Assembly: GCA_946480445.1 (NCBI GenBank)
Contig: CAMLJN010000018.1
Coordinates: 1-64,000 of the forward strand
From: an uncultured Buttiauxella sp.
Lineage (GTDB): Bacteria; Pseudomonadota; Gammaproteobacteria; Enterobacterales; Enterobacteriaceae
Reading direction: 5' to 3'
Length of the DNA: 64,000 bases
The position numbers and the translations under genes are program-made. Every line of letters starts with the position of its first letter. Positions within the stretch are counted from its first letter, which is position 1. Under the pieces are notes generated by a model, which saw only the letters and a list, made by a program, of their open reading frames with translations, had not been told where the DNA came from and did not search any database. Of the stretch, positions 24,697 to 32,940 are shown piece after piece.

Positions 24697-24824
24697 GTTG
24701 CCTCCTTTGCGACGGCTCTTTTTATACTTCATAGCACACTCTTCCTGCCCGACCACGAATTTCTGCTGCTGATGAAAAACCAACCAATTCCATAACTTAT
24801 AAAAACCCACTAAAATCAACCATA

Positions 24825-24840
24825 TACCTCTTAAGGGGTA
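24825..24840. promoter_or_regulatory. NarL/NarP binding site of nirB
   Basis: TACCTCT-TA-AGGGGTA is a perfect 7-2-7 inverted repeat of NarL/NarP heptamers. Its centre, 24832.5, lies 28 bp upstream of the FNR box centre, which places it at -69.5 if FNR is at -41.5. This is the same geometry as the E. coli nirB promoter. Confidence 0.85.
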
Positions 24841-24853
24841 TATAAAGGTGTAA

Positions 24854-24867
24854 TTGATTTGCATCAA
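24854..24867. promoter_or_regulatory. FNR box of the nirB promoter
   Basis: TTGATTTGCATCAA matches the FNR consensus TTGATnnnnATCAA perfectly. Taking it at -41.5 puts the start point near 24902, and a TAAGGT -10-like hexamer lies at 24889-24894, as in E. coli. Anaerobic activation of nirBDC-cysG is therefore expected. Confidence 0.9.
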
Positions 24868-24925
24868 TAATCGCCGTGGCTGAATCGTTAAGGTAGGCGG
24901 TAATAGAAAAGAAATTGAGGCAATT

Positions 24926-27475
24926 ATGAGCAAAGTCAGAATCGCAATTATCGGTAATGGCATGGTCGGCCATCGCTTTATCGAGGACTTACTTGATAAA
25001 GCCCAGCCCGACCAGTTCGACATCACCGTCTTTTGTGAAGAACCGCGTAAAGCCTACGATCGCGTGCACCTCTCCTCCTATTTCTCCCACCATACCGCTG
25101 AAGAGTTATCCCTGGTTCGTGAAGGCTTCTATGAGAAGCATGGCGTCAATGTGCTGGTGGGCGAACGCGCCATCACCATTAATCGCCAGGAGAAAGTGAT
25201 CCACTCCAATACCGGCCGCACCGTTTATTACGACAAGCTGGTTATGGCAACCGGCTCTTACCCGTGGGTCCCGCCGATTAAAGGCTCGGAAACCCAGGAC
25301 TGCTTTGTCTATCGCACCATTGAGGATTTAAACGCCATCGAAGCCTGCGCGCGCCGCAGCAAACGCGGTGCCGTTGTCGGCGGCGGCCTGCTCGGTCTGG
25401 AAGCGGCTGGCGCGCTCAAAAACCTCGGCGTGGAAACCCACGTTATCGAGTTTGCCCCAATGCTGATGGCGGAACAGCTCGATCGGATGGGCGGCGAGCA
25501 GCTGCGCAATAAAATCGAAAGCATGGGCGTGCGGGTGCACACCAGCAAAAATACCCAGGAAATCGTACAGGAAGGCAAAGAAGCACGTAAAACGATGCGC
25601 TTTGCTGACGGCAGCGAGCTTGAGGTCGATTTTATCGTCTTCTCAACCGGTATCCGCCCGCGCGACAAGCTGGCTACGCAGTGTGGCCTGGCAACGGCTC
25701 AGCGCGGCGGTATCGTCATTAATGACAGCTGCCAGACCTCCGATCCGGACATCTACGCCATCGGCGAATGTGCCAGCTGGAATAATCGCGTATATGGCCT
25801 TGTGGCACCGGGCTACAAAATGGCTCAGGTTACCGCAGACCATCTGCTGAACAACGAAAACGCCTTCGAAGGTGCGGACCTGAGCGCCAAGCTGAAGCTG
25901 CTGGGCGTGGACGTCGGCGGCATTGGCGATGCACACGCTCGCACGCCAAACTCACGCAGCTACGTTTATCTGGACGAAAGCAAAGAAGTTTATAAGCGCC
26001 TGATCGTCAGCGAAGACAATAAAACGCTGCTCGGTGCGGTGCTGGTTGGCGATACCAGCGACTACGGCAACCTGCTGCAGCTGGTACTGAACGCCATTGA
26101 ACTGCCGGAAAACCCGGATGCGCTGATCCTGCCTGCTCATGCGGGGAGCGGCAAACCCTCTATCGGCGTCGATAAACTGCCAGACAGCGCGCAGATTTGC
26201 TCCTGCTTCGACGTCACCAAAGGCGACCTGGTTTCCGCTATCAATAAAGGCTGCCATACCGTCGCGGCGCTGAAGGCCGAAACCAAAGCCGGTACCGGCT
26301 GCGGCGGCTGTATTCCGCTGGTCACTCAGGTCCTGAATGCGGAGCTGGCTAAACAGGGTATCGAAGTGAACAACAACCTGTGCGAGCACTTCGCGTTCTC
26401 CCGCCAGGAGCTGTATCACCTTATCCGCGTGGAAGGCATCAAATCCTTCGACGAGCTGCTGACCAAATACGGCAAAGGCTACGGCTGCGAAGTCTGTAAA
26501 CCTACCGTCGGCTCCCTGCTCGCCTCCTGCTGGAACGATTACGTTCTCAAGCCGGAACACACCCCGCTGCAGGACACCAACGACAACTTCCTGGGCAACA
26601 TCCAGAAAGATGGCACCTATTCGGTGATCCCTCGCTCCGCCGGTGGTGAAATCACGCCGGAAGGGCTGATGGAAGTGGGTCGTATCGCCCGTGAATACAA
26701 TCTCTACACTAAAATCACCGGCTCCCAACGTATTGGCCTGTTCGGGGCACAAAAAGAAGATCTGCCGGAGATCTGGCGCCAGCTGATTGAAGCCGGATTC
26801 GAAACTGGCCACGCCTATGCGAAAGCGTTGCGCATGGCAAAAACCTGCGTGGGCAGCACCTGGTGCCGCTACGGCGTGGGCGACAGCGTGGGCTTCGGCG
26901 TTGAGCTGGAAAACCGCTACAAAGGTATCCGTACCCCACACAAAATGAAGTTTGGCGTTTCCGGCTGTACCCGTGAGTGTGCGGAAGCACAGGGTAAAGA
27001 CGTGGGCATTATCGCCACCGAAAAAGGCTGGAACCTCTACGTTTGCGGCAACGGCGGCATGAAACCGCGTCATGCGGATCTGCTGGCCGCAGACCTCGAT
27101 CGCGACACCGTTATCAAGTATCTCGATCGCTTTATGATGTTCTATATCCGTACCGCCGATAAGCTGACCCGTACGGCCTCCTGGCTGGATAACCTTGAAG
27201 GCGGCATTGATTATCTGAAGAGTGTGATCATTGAAGACAAGCTGGGCCTGAATGAGCAGCTGGAAGCGGAACTGGCGCGCCTGCGCGAAAAAGTAATTTG
27301 CGAGTGGACTGAGACGGTAAACACGCCGGAAGCCCAGGTACGCTTCAAACACTTTATCAACAGCCCGCAGCGTGACCCGAATGTGCAGGTCGTGCCTGAG
27401 CGCGAACAACACCGCCCGGCCACGCCCTATGAGCGTATTCCCGTCACCCTGATCGAAGCGGAGGAAATTGTATGA
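24926..27475 (+). CDS. nirB: Nitrite reductase (NADH), large subunit
   Basis: NirB is the cytoplasmic NADH-dependent nitrite reductase that makes ammonium during anaerobic growth on nitrate or nitrite. The 849 residues show, in order: an N-terminal FAD/NAD(H) domain (GNGMVGHRF near residue 11), a second dinucleotide site GGGLLGLEA, a BFD-like [2Fe-2S] region with [10 protein letters not shown] and GTGCGGC (about 425-470), and the C-terminal siroheme/[4Fe-4S] domain with [12 protein letters not shown] and [11 protein letters not shown]. Its stop overlaps the nirD start by 4 bp. The FNR and NarL/P sites are upstream. Confidence 0.97.
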   Translation: MSKVRIAIIGNGMVGHRFIEDLLDKAQPDQFDITVFCEEPRKAYDRVHLSSYFSHHTAEELSLVREGFYEKHGVNVLVGERAITINRQEKVIHSNTGRTVYYDKLVMATGSYPWVPPIKGSETQDCFVYRTIEDLNAIEACARRSKRGAVVGGGLLGLEAAGALKNLGVETHVIEFAPMLMAEQLDRMGGEQLRNKIESMGVRVHTSKNTQEIVQEGKEARKTMRFADGSELEVDFIVFSTGIRPRDKLATQCGLATAQRGGIVINDSCQTSDPDIYAIGECASWNNRVYGLVAPGYKMAQVTADHLLNNENAFEGADLSAKLKLLGVDVGGIGDAHARTPNSRSYVYLDESKEVYKRLIVSEDNKTLLGAVLVGDTSDYGNLLQLVLNAIELPENPDALILPAHAGSGKPSIGVDKLPDSAQICSCFDVTKGDLVSAINKGCHTVAALKAETKAGTGCGGCIPLVTQVLNAELAKQGIEVNNNLCEHFAFSRQELYHLIRVEGIKSFDELLTKYGKGYGCEVCKPTVGSLLASCWNDYVLKPEHTPLQDTNDNFLGNIQKDGTYSVIPRSAGGEITPEGLMEVGRIAREYNLYTKITGSQRIGLFGAQKEDLPEIWRQLIEAGFETGHAYAKALRMAKTCVGSTWCRYGVGDSVGFGVELENRYKGIRTPHKMKFGVSGCTRECAEAQGKDVGIIATEKGWNLYVCGNGGMKPRHADLLAADLDRDTVIKYLDRFMMFYIRTADKLTRTASWLDNLEGGIDYLKSVIIEDKLGLNEQLEAELARLREKVICEWTETVNTPEAQVRFKHFINSPQRDPNVQVVPEREQHRPATPYERIPVTLIEAEEIV

Positions 27476-27798
27476 GCCAGTGGACAACCGTTTGTCAGCT
27501 AGATGACATCCTGCCAGCAACCGGCGTTTGCGCACTGCTGGGTAACGAGCAGATTGCAATTTTCCGCCCGCGTAACGACGAGCAGGTTTTCGCCATCAGC
27601 AATATCGACCCGTTCTTTAAGGCCAGCGTACTGTCGCGCGGCATCATTGCCGAGCATCAGAACGAGCTGTGGGTTGCCAGCCCGCTGAAAAAGCAGCGTT
27701 TCCGCCTACGTGACGGACTGTGCATGGAAGACGAAAGCCACTCCGTCGCACACTTTGCCGCTCGTGTTCAGGACGGCAGGGTGCAGATAAAAGCTTAA
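27472..27798 (+). CDS. nirD: Nitrite reductase (NADH), small subunit
   Basis: NirD is the 108-residue partner of NirB. It has a Rieske-like fold by family but lacks the Cys/His cluster ligands of true Rieske proteins, as is normal. The start overlaps the nirB stop (ATGA), indicating coupling. The sequence runs [20 protein letters not shown] to the end without a break. It is followed by a GC-rich inverted repeat before nirC. Confidence 0.95.
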   Translation: MSQWTTVCQLDDILPATGVCALLGNEQIAIFRPRNDEQVFAISNIDPFFKASVLSRGIIAEHQNELWVASPLKKQRFRLRDGLCMEDESHSVAHFAARVQDGRVQIKA

Positions 27799-27809
27799 GA
27801 CACAAAACA

Positions 27810-27890
27810 CCCCTCATCCTTCCCTCTTCCTTAAGGAGAGGGGCTCGGTCCGCGTCCTCCCGGTAGAGGAGGAGAGGACCGGGGTGAGGG
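27810..27890. repeat. GC-rich inverted repeat between nirD and nirC
   Basis: The outer arms CCCCTCATCC and GGGGTGAGGG and inner arms such as GGTCC / GGACC fold this ~80-bp stretch into a long imperfect hairpin. The motif ACCGGGGTGAGGG resembles dispersed intergenic repeats common in Enterobacter and Klebsiella genomes. It lies within the nir operon and could affect mRNA stability between nirBD and nirC. Confidence 0.6.
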
Positions 27891-27954
27891 CAAACACTAC
27901 ATTCAGACCTGCTTTTCATTTTTACTTTTCTTTCTTTTATTTGGGATAACAAAA

Positions 27955-28761
27955 ATGTTCACCGATACCATAAACAAGTGTGCGGCGAATGCCGCTCGTA
28001 TTGCCCGCCTGTCGAAAAATAATCCTCTCGGCTTTTGGATAAGCTCTGCCATGGCAGGTGCCTATGTTGGCCTTGGCATCATCCTTATCTTTACCCTCGG
28101 TAATCTGCTCGATCCGGCCATCCGCCCTCTGGTGATGGGAGCCACCTTCGGTATCGCCCTGACGCTGGTGATTATCGCCGGTTCAGAACTGTTCACCGGC
28201 CATACCATGTTCCTGACGCTTGGCGTAAAAGCCGGCACCATTTCTCACGGGCAGATGTGGGCGATTTTGCCGCAAACCTGGGCTGGCAACCTGCTCGGCT
28301 CCGTGTTTGTTGCGCTGCTTTATAGCTGGGGCGGCGGCAGCCTGCTCCCGGTAGATACCAGCATCGTGCACAGCGTAGCGCTGGCAAAAACCTCCGCACC
28401 TGCGATGGTGCTGTTCTTTAAGGGCGCGCTTTGTAACTGGCTCGTTTGCCTGGCTATTTGGATGGCTATTCGCACCGAAGGCGCGGCGAAATTTATCGCT
28501 ATCTGGTGGTGCCTGTTGGCCTTTATCGCCTCCGGCTATGAGCACTCCATTGCCAATATGACGCTGTTCGCCCTGTCCTGGTTTGGTCATCACAGCGAGG
28601 CTTATACGCTGTCTGGCATCGGCCACAATCTGCTGTGAGTGACGCTCGGGAATACCCTCTCCGGTGTAGTATTCATGGGTCTGGGTTATTGGTATGCTAC
28701 GCCGAAAGCCGAGCGTCCACAGCCTGAGCAAATCGCTGTGCCAGAGACTGTACGCCAATAA
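27955..28761 (+). pseudogene. nirC: Nitrite channel NirC, interrupted by an in-frame TGA
   Basis: NirC is a pentameric FNT-family channel for nitrite in the inner membrane. The frame from ATG 27955 reads normally for 227 codons to GIGHNLL, then meets TGA at 28636-28638. It continues in the same frame with VTLGNTLSGVVFMGLGYWYA and ends at TAA 28759-28761. The total is 268 codons, the normal NirC length, and TGA stands where E. coli NirC has Trp (LLWVTLGN), so one G-to-A change explains it. The product would lack the sixth membrane helix, so it is probably inactive unless read through. A sequencing error is the alternative. Confidence 0.88.
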
Positions 28762-28774
28762 TTGAGGATTGACC

Positions 28775-30148
28775 GTGGATCACCTGCCGATATTTTGTCA
28801 GCTCCGGGATCGCGCCTGCCTGTTAGTCGGCGGCGGTGATGTCGCAGAGCGTAAAGCACGTTTATTGATGGAGGCAGGTGCCCGCGTCACTGTTAATGCC
28901 CTGGATTTCACCCCCCAGTTTAACGCCTGGGCCGAACAGGGGATGCTGACGCTGCATCCGGGGGCATTTTCCCCTGCACTGCTCGAGGAATGCTGGCTTG
29001 CCATTGCCGCCACGGATGATGACGAGGTCAACCAGCAGGTCAGCGACATGTGCGAATCCCGCCGTATTTTCTGCAACGTTGTCGATGCGCCTAAGCAGGC
29101 AAGCTTTATTATGCCGTCGATTATCGACCGCTCACCGCTCATGATCGCCGTCTCTTCAGGCGGTACCTCCCCGGTCCTTGCACGTCTGCTGCGCGAAAAG
29201 CTCGAATCTATTCTGCCGCTTCATCTGGGTAAAATCGCCGGCTACGCAGGCAGCCTGCGCGGCCGCGTAAAGGCAAAGTTTGCCACCATGGGCGAACGTC
29301 GCCGCTTCTGGGAGAAGTTCTTTACTAACGACCGCCTGGCACAGTATCTGGCAAACGAAGACCAGAAGGCCATTGAGGAAGAAACCGAGTCGATGTTTGC
29401 CCGCGACCTCGACAATCGCGGTGAAGTGGTTCTGGTTGGCGCGGGGCCAGGCGATGCCGGATTGTTGACGCTCAAGGGGCTGCAACAGATTCAGCAGGCG
29501 GACGTGGTCGTTTATGACCGCCTGGTCTCCGACGATATTATGAATCTCGTGCGTCGCGATGCGGATCGCGTATTTGTCGGTAAACGTGCCGGTTTCCACT
29601 GTGTTCCGCAAGAAGAGATTAACCAGATTCTGCTGCGCGAAGCGCAAAAAGGGAAACGCGTGGTGCGCCTGAAAGGCGGCGATCCGTTTATCTTTGGTCG
29701 CGGAGGCGAAGAGCTGGAAACGTTATGCGACGGCGGCATTCCGTTCTCCGTCGTGCCAGGTATTACCGCGGCCTCCGGCTGCTCGGCTTATTCAGGCATT
29801 CCGTTAACCCACCGCGATTATGCGCAAAGCGTACGTCTGATTACGGGGCACCTGAAAACGGGCGGCGAGCTGGACTGGATAAACCTGGCGGCAGAAAAGC
29901 AGACGCTGGTGTTTTATATGGGGCTGAATCAGGCCGTTGCCATCCAGGAAAACCTGATTAAGCACGGCATGTCGGCCGATATGCCGGTCGCACTGGTGGA
30001 AAACGGTACATCCGTGAAGCAACGCGTGGTCAACGGCGAGTTACGCAACCTTGGCGAACTGGCCACTCAGGTTGCCAGTCCGGCGCTGATTATTGTCGGC
30101 CGCGTAGTGGCGCTGCGCGACAGGCTGAACTGGTTCTCGAATCACTGA
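28775..30148 (+). CDS. cysG: Siroheme synthase (multifunctional CysG)
   Basis: CysG makes siroheme from uroporphyrinogen III: SAM-dependent methylation, NAD-dependent dehydrogenation and iron chelation. The cofactor serves NirB and sulfite reductase. I take the GTG at 28775 ([20 protein letters not shown], 457 residues) with a TGAGGA site upstream; a TTG two codons earlier is less likely. The N-terminal half has the NAD-binding loop [14 protein letters not shown] and Ser128 in VSSGGTSPV; the C-terminal methyltransferase half begins near [18 protein letters not shown]. It starts 13 bp after the nirC frame. Confidence 0.96.
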   Translation: MDHLPIFCQLRDRACLLVGGGDVAERKARLLMEAGARVTVNALDFTPQFNAWAEQGMLTLHPGAFSPALLEECWLAIAATDDDEVNQQVSDMCESRRIFCNVVDAPKQASFIMPSIIDRSPLMIAVSSGGTSPVLARLLREKLESILPLHLGKIAGYAGSLRGRVKAKFATMGERRRFWEKFFTNDRLAQYLANEDQKAIEEETESMFARDLDNRGEVVLVGAGPGDAGLLTLKGLQQIQQADVVVYDRLVSDDIMNLVRRDADRVFVGKRAGFHCVPQEEINQILLREAQKGKRVVRLKGGDPFIFGRGGEELETLCDGGIPFSVVPGITAASGCSAYSGIPLTHRDYAQSVRLITGHLKTGGELDWINLAAEKQTLVFYMGLNQAVAIQENLIKHGMSADMPVALVENGTSVKQRVVNGELRNLGELATQVASPALIIVGRVVALRDRLNWFSNH

Positions 30149-30163
30149 TCTTCACGCCAGACG

Positions 30164-30187
30164 CAAAAAAGGAGGCTTTCGCCTCCT
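30164..30187 (-). terminator. Left half of a duplicated terminator (terminates trpS)
   Basis: Hairpin AGGAGGC-TTTC-GCCTCCT at 30170-30187, preceded on the plus strand by an A-run, so it works for leftward transcription from trpS. The identical 18 bp recur at 30329-30346. Confidence 0.75.
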
Positions 30188-30235
30188 CTGACCGATGACA
30201 AACGCTTTCCTCACCCAGGACAAGCACAGGCCACC

Positions 30236-30287
30236 AAATAAAAAACAAGGAAAATCAATTCATTGATTTTCGGCCGATAACCGCAAA
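30236..30287. repeat. Dispersed palindromic repeat, copy B
   Basis: Palindrome arms GAAAATCAAT (30250-30259) and ATTGATTTTC (30262-30271) with a 2-base spacer. The flanks AAATAAAAAACAAG and GGCCGATAACCGCAAAG match copy A (7679-7731) in reverse orientation. Confidence 0.7.
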
Positions 30288-30317
30288 GAAGGAAAAACCA
30301 CGCTTTTTCCTTCTTTG
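30284..30317. other. Strong hairpin with 14-bp stem
   Basis: Perfect arms CAAAGAAGGAAAAA and TTTTTCCTTCTTTG enclose a 6-base loop. It lies inside the insert between cysG and trpS and overlaps the edge of palindromic repeat B by four bases. Confidence 0.65.
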
Positions 30318-30328
30318 TCAGCAACCTC

Positions 30329-30352
30329 AGGAGGCTTTCGCCTCCTTTTTTA
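30329..30352 (+). terminator. Right half of a duplicated terminator (terminates cysG)
   Basis: The same hairpin AGGAGGC-TTTC-GCCTCCT at 30329-30346, here followed by six T residues, so it can end rightward cysG transcripts. It lies 23 bp from the trpS stop. Confidence 0.8.
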
Positions 30353-30375
30353 GTTTGTTGTGCTGCTCGCCAGGC

Positions 30376-31380
30376 TTACGGCTGGGCAACAAAGCCAATC
30401 ACTTCGTAGACTTTTTTCAACGTGGCGCTGGCGTGAGCGCGGGCTTTCTCAGCGCCGTCTTTCATCACCTGCTGCAAGAAAGCTTCATCGTTGCGGAAAC
30501 GGTAATAGCGTTCCTGAAGCTCAGTCAGCATGCCTGAAACGGCTTCAGCTACATCGCCTTTCAGGTGGCCATACATTTTACCTTCAAAATGCTGCTCCAG
30601 CTCCTGAATGGATTTCCCCGTTACGCCAGACATAATATCCAGCAGGTTGGAAACCCCGGCTTTGCTGGCCACGTCATAGCGCACTACGGGCGGCTCATCG
30701 GAATCGGTTACCGCGCGTTTGAGCTTTTTCACCACCGATTTCGGATCTTCGAGCAGGCCGATAACGTTGTTGCGGTTATCGTCAGACTTGGACATTTTCT
30801 TCGTTGGCTCAAGCAGGGACATGACGCGGGCGCCAGATTTAGGAATAAACGGCTCCGGCACTTTGAACACTTCACCGTACAGCGCGTTAAAACGTGCAGC
30901 GATATCGCGGCTCAGCTCCAGGTGCTGTTTCTGATCTTCACCGACCGGTACCAGGTTGGTCTGATAGAGCAGAATGTCCGCCGCCATCAGCACCGGATAG
31001 TCGAACAGCCCGGCATTGATGTTTTCCGCATAACGACTGGATTTATCTTTGAACTGCGTCATACGGCTCAGCTCGCCGAAATAGGTATAGCAGTTCAGCA
31101 CCCAGCTCAGCTGCGCGTGCTCCGGCACGTGGGACTGAACAAAGATAGTGCTTTTAGCCGGGTCGATGCCACAGGCCAGATACAGGGCCAGCGTGTCGAG
31201 CGTTGCTTTACGCAGCGCAGCTGCGTCCTGACGGACGGTGATCGCGTGCTGGTCAACAATGCAGTAAATGCAGTGGTAATCATCTTGCATGTTAACCCAC
31301 TGACGCAGCGCACCCATGTAGTTACCAATGGTCAATTCACCTGAAGGCTGCGCGCCGCTAAAAACGATGGGTTTACTCAT
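30376..31380 (-). CDS. trpS: Tryptophanyl-tRNA synthetase
   Basis: Charges tRNA(Trp). A class I aminoacyl-tRNA synthetase of 334 residues, the E. coli length. The HIGH-like motif lies in [13 protein letters not shown] near residue 14, and the KMSKS loop is present as [11 protein letters not shown] near 194. Its start overlaps the gph stop by 8 bp. It is the last gene of the aroK-to-trpS cluster. Confidence 0.97.
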   Translation of the reverse strand: MSKPIVFSGAQPSGELTIGNYMGALRQWVNMQDDYHCIYCIVDQHAITVRQDAAALRKATLDTLALYLACGIDPAKSTIFVQSHVPEHAQLSWVLNCYTYFGELSRMTQFKDKSSRYAENINAGLFDYPVLMAADILLYQTNLVPVGEDQKQHLELSRDIAARFNALYGEVFKVPEPFIPKSGARVMSLLEPTKKMSKSDDNRNNVIGLLEDPKSVVKKLKRAVTDSDEPPVVRYDVASKAGVSNLLDIMSGVTGKSIQELEQHFEGKMYGHLKGDVAEAVSGMLTELQERYYRFRNDEAFLQQVMKDGAEKARAHASATLKKVYEVIGFVAQP

Positions 31381-32086
31381 GTGCTGATTCCTGATTTTCT
31401 ATGCAAGGGAGCCCGAGAGCGGGCAATAAGTCGCTGAACTTATCAAACACGAAGTCCGGTTTGCTCAGCTCAATGGCTTCACCGTAGTTATAACCGTAGG
31501 TCATACCGACGCAAGGGCAGCCCGCAGCCTGTGCGGCAAGAATATCATTGCGGGAATCGCCCACAAAGAGCAGCGCTTCTGCGCTCAGGTCTAGCGTCTC
31601 CATCACCTTAAATAACGGCTCCGGATGCGGTTTTTTATTTTCCACATCATCGCCACCGATGATGAGCTGGAAATATTTTGCGATGCCCAGGCTTTCCAGC
31701 AGCGGCGTCACAAAAGGCGTAGGTTTATTGGTCACTATCGCCATTGGCAAACCTTTTTCTGCCAGAGCGGCCAGCGTACCGGCTACGTGTGGGAACAGGA
31801 AACTGCCTTCATCTACCGTCTGCGCGTAGTAGCCGTCAAAAAGTTTGCGTGCCATCAGGCACTGGTCGAACAGAGGCTCCTGGCCTTTTAACGCCCACGT
31901 CAGCGCGCGTTGCACCAGCACATCGGCACCGTTACCAATCCATTTTTCAACGTTTTCTTCACCTGCGGTTGGCAGTTCAAGCGCATACAGCGCCCGATCC
32001 ATCGCCTGAGCCAGGCCCAGCGCGGTATCCACCAGTGTGCCGTCGAGATCGAAGGCAATCCCGCGAATTTTATCTAACTTATCCAT
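31373..32086 (-). CDS. gph: Phosphoglycolate phosphatase
   Basis: A haloacid dehalogenase family phosphatase that removes 2-phosphoglycolate formed during repair of DNA 3' ends. The nucleophile motif is FDLDGTLVD (12-20), and motif III/IV is [15 protein letters not shown]. The protein is 237 residues, about 15 fewer than E. coli Gph; the difference lies in the cap domain after RALTWA, where this protein has a shorter loop. Its start overlaps the rpe stop by 8 bp and its stop overlaps trpS by 8 bp. Confidence 0.94.
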   Translation of the reverse strand: MDKLDKIRGIAFDLDGTLVDTALGLAQAMDRALYALELPTAGEENVEKWIGNGADVLVQRALTWALKGQEPLFDQCLMARKLFDGYYAQTVDEGSFLFPHVAGTLAALAEKGLPMAIVTNKPTPFVTPLLESLGIAKYFQLIIGGDDVENKKPHPEPLFKVMETLDLSAEALLFVGDSRNDILAAQAAGCPCVGMTYGYNYGEAIELSKPDFVFDKFSDLLPALGLPCIENQESAHE

Positions 32087-32756
32087 GACTTACCTTTGCC
32101 AGCTCGTCGCGCATGCGATCGATAACCACTTTATAATCAGGTTGGCTGAAGATGGCTGAGCCGGTGACAAACATATCCGCACCCGCCGCCGCTATCTCCG
32201 CAATATTCTCAACTTTCACGCCACCATCGACTTCAAGGCGAATGTCATAGCCGGAGGCATCAATGCGTTCGCGGACCTGCCGCAGTTTTTCCAGCGTATG
32301 TGGAATAAACGACTGCCCGCCGAAGCCCGGGTTGACGGACATCAGCAAAATCACATCCAGCTTATCCATGACGTGATCCAGCCAGCTAAGCGAGGTTGCC
32401 GGGTTCAGCACCAGGCCTGCTTTGCAGCCGTGCTCTTTGATCAGTTGCAGGGAACGGTCAACATGCTCAGATGCTTCCGGATGGAAGGTGATGATACTGG
32501 CACCGGCCTCGGCAAAGTCAGGAATCAGGCGGTCGACGGGTTTCACCATCAGGTGCACGTCAATCGGCGCGGTGATGCCGTAATCACGGAGCGATTTCAG
32601 CACCATAGGTCCGATGGTCAGATTAGGAACGTAGTGGTTATCCATAACATCGAAATGGACGACGTCGCTACCTGCGGCCAGGACTTTGGCCGTGTCTTCA
32701 CCCAGGCGGGCAAAATCGGCAGACAGGATTGAGGGGGCAATCAAATACTGTTTCAT
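32079..32756 (-). CDS. rpe: Ribulose-phosphate 3-epimerase
   Basis: Interconverts ribulose 5-phosphate and xylulose 5-phosphate in the pentose phosphate pathway. I take ATG 32756 ([20 protein letters not shown]), giving 225 residues as in E. coli; the upstream in-frame extension of 28 residues lies in the intergenic repeat region. TIM-barrel motifs include [30 protein letters not shown] and EVDGGV. It lies between dam and gph and overlaps gph by 8 bp. Confidence 0.96.
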   Translation of the reverse strand: MKQYLIAPSILSADFARLGEDTAKVLAAGSDVVHFDVMDNHYVPNLTIGPMVLKSLRDYGITAPIDVHLMVKPVDRLIPDFAEAGASIITFHPEASEHVDRSLQLIKEHGCKAGLVLNPATSLSWLDHVMDKLDVILLMSVNPGFGGQSFIPHTLEKLRQVRERIDASGYDIRLEVDGGVKVENIAEIAAAGADMFVTGSAIFSQPDYKVVIDRMRDELAKVSHG

Positions 32757-32820
32757 CCGCTTCTCCAATACAGACTGATGACAAACCTCATGCGCTTGCG
32801 AGACGAAAATTTCCCACCAG

Positions 32821-32860
32821 ATGAATAAAAGGGAAACCAATTTATTGGTTTCCAGCTACT
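32821..32860. repeat. Dispersed palindromic repeat, copy C (diverged)
   Basis: Palindrome arms GGAAACCAAT (32832-32841) and ATTGGTTTCC (32844-32853) with spacer TT. Compared with copy B, the C:G pair replaces T:A at the same stem position on both arms, which keeps the palindrome. The AATAAAA flank on the left is shared. Confidence 0.5.
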
Positions 32861-32865
32861 TATCA

Positions 32866-32901
32866 ACACAGATGGGCAAGCAAGGCTTGCGCCCTCTGTG
32901 T
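32866..32901. other. Long hairpin in the dam-rpe gap
   Basis: Arms ACACAGATGGGCAAGC and GCTTGCGCCCTCTGTGT pair almost fully around a 3-base loop. There is no U-run on either strand. It may limit or process the dam-rpe mRNA. Confidence 0.6.
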
Positions 32902-32940
32902 CCGTCAACTGATTTTCATTCCTGGGGCGAACGAAATGGC

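Larger units (their letters stand above)
30188..30328. mobile_element. Candidate 141-bp miniature insertion in the cysG-trpS terminator
   Basis: This stretch separates two identical 18-bp hairpin copies. Removing it together with one copy restores a symmetrical bidirectional terminator. Near its ends are short inverted repeats TGACAAA (30196-30202) and TTTGTCA (30314-30320). It contains the palindromic repeat copy B and a strong 14-bp-stem hairpin at 30284-30317, and has no coding capacity. The reading as a mobile element with target duplication is inference. Confidence 0.5.

Noticed and set aside
24697-25026. N-terminal extension of the codA frame by about 110 residues with hydrophobic stretches
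   Set aside because: The extension crosses the nirB promoter, FNR and NarL/P sites and the nirB start. The short form has a strong ribosome binding site and matches CodA from its first residues.
28636-28638. TGA in nirC as a selenocysteine codon
   Set aside because: The position is a Trp in the family, not a Cys or Sec site, NirC is not a redox enzyme, and no downstream SECIS-like hairpin stands out. A nonsense mutation or sequence error is simpler.
31373-32086. gph as a truncated pseudogene because it is about 15 residues short
   Set aside because: All HAD motifs are present and the missing residues fall in a variable cap-domain loop. The overlaps with rpe and trpS are normal.
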